Below, one piece after another: positions 5,574 through 6,695 of a DNA stretch of 6,695 nt (position 1 is the stretch's first letter; each line of letters begins with the position of its first letter). The position numbers and the translations under genes are program-made. Location of the stretch: the NCBI GenBank assembly GCA_913052045.1, contig CAJXDJ010000047.1, positions 1 through 6,695 on the forward strand. Reading direction: 5' to 3'. This DNA comes from an uncultured Dehalococcoidia bacterium (GTDB lineage Bacteria > Chloroflexota > Dehalococcoidia > Lucifugimonadales > GCA-2712585). The notes below the pieces were generated by a model. The model was not told the origin of the DNA, searched no databases, and was given only the letters and a program-made list of their open reading frames with translations.

Positions 5574-6695
5574 ATGTTGCTTAAGAAAATATATTTAATC
5601 GCAATTTCTATAACGATTATCTTGGTAGGTTGTGGCGAGTCAACGCCGACGCCTGACCCTGATCCATTAATAGTTAACTTAAGAGAATTGTTGGATATGC
5701 GTGACCAGAATGAGGTTGCTATGGACAGCAAATATAAGGGCCAGTTTGTTGAAATGCAGGGAATAGTAGAAGAAATACACGATGGGGACATCAAAATTCT
5801 TCCTTTAGATTCAGACTTGTTACAGATGTCTGGTGCTGTGTGCAAATTCGAGAAGGCGAATCCCGTTATGATAGAAAGATTGCAAACTGTTATAAAAGGC
5901 GACGTGGGCATTATCAGGGGCACTATAAAAGACATTGATGATTTTATGTTTACTGAAATTGAAATAGACCCGTGTTTACTCGTCCTAACTCCCAGCAATT
6001 CGACTTCAATGGAGTCAGAATCGTCAGAGACCTCCGATGCTGGTGAAGGCAATATGGTTAAGCCGGCAACCACAGGACCCGCCGAATTGAATCCCGATGT
6101 AAAGGCGGTATTTTTGGAGGGATCGGGAATGCAAGCCACTTCACTTTTTGTTTTATCAAAAGGCTTGTGGATCGTCAAATTCGAGCATTCAGGGGATAAG
6201 AGCTTCGAAGTGGTGATGTTTGATGAGAATGGTGGAATGGTCAGCGAATTGATACAAGAAGAGGGTCACTTCTCTGGGTCCAGGATACTGAGCATAGACA
6301 AGGAAGCAAAGTTTTTGCTTCAAGTAACCGCAGATGGAGATTGGATGGTAGACATAGTTCCCCCTACTATGGCAGACACTGGGACAAAAAGCCGGAAAAA
6401 GGAACCGGTAGCTATGCCGACAGTAATAGAGAGGATTATAGAGGTGGAAGTGCCGGTAGAGGTAGAGAAGATTGTAGAGGTGGAAGTGCTGGTAGAGGTA
6501 GAGAAGATTGTATTCGTGACCCCGACCCCGACCCCTGTGTCCGTTACAGCCCTACCCATGCCATCTATGGACTTGATACCCACGGCAACTCTTGTCCCTA
6601 CTAGCACGCCCACTCCTCTACCAACTGCGACCCCCACCCCTCTTCCCACCGCGACCCCAACTCCTACACCGCTACCAACCCCTACCCCTACGCCG
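5574..6695 (+). CDS. Secreted lipoprotein with OB-fold-like domain and Thr-Pro-rich stalk, 3' end outside the window
   Basis: The frame is open for 374 codons to the right edge. Residues 1-20 are a lipoprotein signal peptide: MLLKK, a hydrophobic core, and lipobox LVGC with Cys20 as the predicted lipidated residue. A short Thr/Pro/Asp linker follows. Residues about 36-137 resemble the tRNA_anti-like OB-fold family (PF12869 type): KYKGQFVEMQGIVEEI, then VCKF with Cys90, IKGDVGIIRGTI, and Cys134 near the end. A Ser/Glu-rich linker (140-170) leads to a second beta-rich domain (about 187-262) with GLWIVKFEHSGDKSFEVV and LLQVTADGDWMVDI, similar in style to uncharacterised extracellular beta-sandwich modules. 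Residues 289-312 are two 12-residue Val/Glu repeats, and from 316 the protein is Thr-Pro-rich. It probably sits on the outer face of the membrane with its domains held by the lipid anchor at one end. Function unknown; a binding or anchoring role is inference. The C-terminal domain, if any, is not seen. Confidence 0.85.
   Translation, partial: MLLKKIYLIAISITIILVGCGESTPTPDPDPLIVNLRELLDMRDQNEVAMDSKYKGQFVEMQGIVEEIHDGDIKILPLDSDLLQMSGAVCKFEKANPVMIERLQTVIKGDVGIIRGTIKDIDDFMFTEIEIDPCLLVLTPSNSTSMESESSETSDAGEGNMVKPATTGPAELNPDVKAVFLEGSGMQATSLFVLSKGLWIVKFEHSGDKSFEVVMFDENGGMVSELIQEEGHFSGSRILSIDKEAKFLLQVTADGDWMVDIVPPTMADTGTKSRKKEPVAMPTVIERIIEVEVPVEVEKIVEVEVLVEVEKIVFVTPTPTPVSVTALPMPSMDLIPTATLVPTSTPTPLPTATPTPLPTATPTPTPLPTPTPTP
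6438..6509 (+). repeat. 36-bp tandem repeat encoding a Val-Glu-Val-Glu-Lys unit
   Basis: Two head-to-tail 36-bp units (6438-6473 and 6474-6509) agree at 34 of 36 bases; the differences are ATA/GTA and CCG/CTG codons. Each encodes (I/V)EVEV(P/L)VEVEKI inside the lipoprotein. A shorter, degenerate version (VIERI) lies just upstream. The high DNA identity points to recent duplication or ongoing homogenisation. Confidence 0.9.
6519..6695 (+). repeat. Low-complexity Thr-Pro-coding region
   Basis: From residue 316 the lipoprotein is dominated by Thr-Pro dipeptides and the recurring PLPTATPTP pattern, encoded by C-rich ACN-CCN codons, interrupted by one less repetitive stretch (about residues 322-340). 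Such segments commonly act as extended stalks or cell-wall spacers. The region is still repetitive at the window edge. Confidence 0.85.
6631..6658 (-). other. G-quadruplex motif on the template strand of the Thr-Pro region
   Basis: Plus-strand C-tracts CCCCC (6631-6635), CCCC (6637-6640), CCC (6645-6647) and CCCC (6655-6658), with gaps of 1, 4 and 7 nt, give a canonical four-tract G motif on the - strand. It is probably a by-product of Thr-Pro codon choice, since ACC CCN codons create C-runs. Confidence 0.5.

Noticed and set aside
5369..5584. 71-residue + strand frame across the divergent spacer
   Set aside because: It is antisense to the start of the nitroreductase-family gene, overlaps the lipoprotein signal peptide in another frame, has no recognisable motif and no ribosome binding site.
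5534..6178. 214-residue - strand frame
   Set aside because: It lies opposite the lipoprotein gene, whose signal peptide, lipobox and OB-like domain are coherent. The antisense product is Ser/Ile-rich without a family pattern.
6341..6604. + strand frame with repeated RGGSAGRGRED
   Set aside because: It looks like an RGG-type RNA-binding repeat but is only the +1 or +2 reading of the 36-bp tandem repeat. The frame ends shortly after, while the lipoprotein frame continues.
6320..6649. - strand frame with Gly-Val and Ser-Thr repeats
   Set aside because: The repeats are the mirror image of the Thr-Pro and Val/Glu codons of the lipoprotein on the + strand.

Overview
The window looks like a chromosomal segment from a bacterium of the Chloroflexota, possibly a Dehalococcoidia or SAR202-type lineage. 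This is an inference from style: a short IF2, a NusA with a long acidic tail and basic end, a deazaflavin (F420)-dependent nitroreductase-family protein, and a lipoprotein with repeated Val-Glu-Val-Glu-Lys units running into a Thr-Pro-rich stalk. No ribosomal RNA or other direct taxonomic marker is present.

Positions 1-4804 are a tight, co-directional translation/transcription operon on the + strand: nusA (5' end outside the window), ylxR/rnpM, infB, rbfA and truB. Gaps are 13 nt, a 4-nt ATGA overlap, 49 nt and 1 nt. The products act on transcription elongation and termination (NusA), RNase P modulation or RNA binding (YlxR), initiation (IF2), 30S maturation (RbfA) and tRNA U55 modification (TruB). 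I see no terminator inside the run.

Positions 4805-4968 hold a tRNA-Lys(UUU) gene with an encoded CCA, behind its own well-formed sigma70-type promoter. A canonical four-tract G-quadruplex motif starts 15 nt after the tRNA 3' end. It lies inside the 3' end of the next gene, which is convergent.

Positions 4969-5412 (- strand) encode a small DDN/DUF385-type flavin- or F420-dependent oxidoreductase. The 161-nt divergent spacer 5413-5573 contains an inverted repeat and weak promoter-like hexamers.

From 5574 to the right edge, an open + strand frame of 374 codons encodes a secreted lipoprotein. It has a lipobox, an OB-fold-like domain, a second beta-rich domain, a 12-residue tandem repeat and a Thr-Pro-rich stalk that is still running at the edge. 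This gene is the least understood part of the window. The left part is conserved housekeeping DNA. I did not find a clear new multi-gene system. The best leads are the G-quadruplex at the tRNA 3' flank and the architecture of the lipoprotein.
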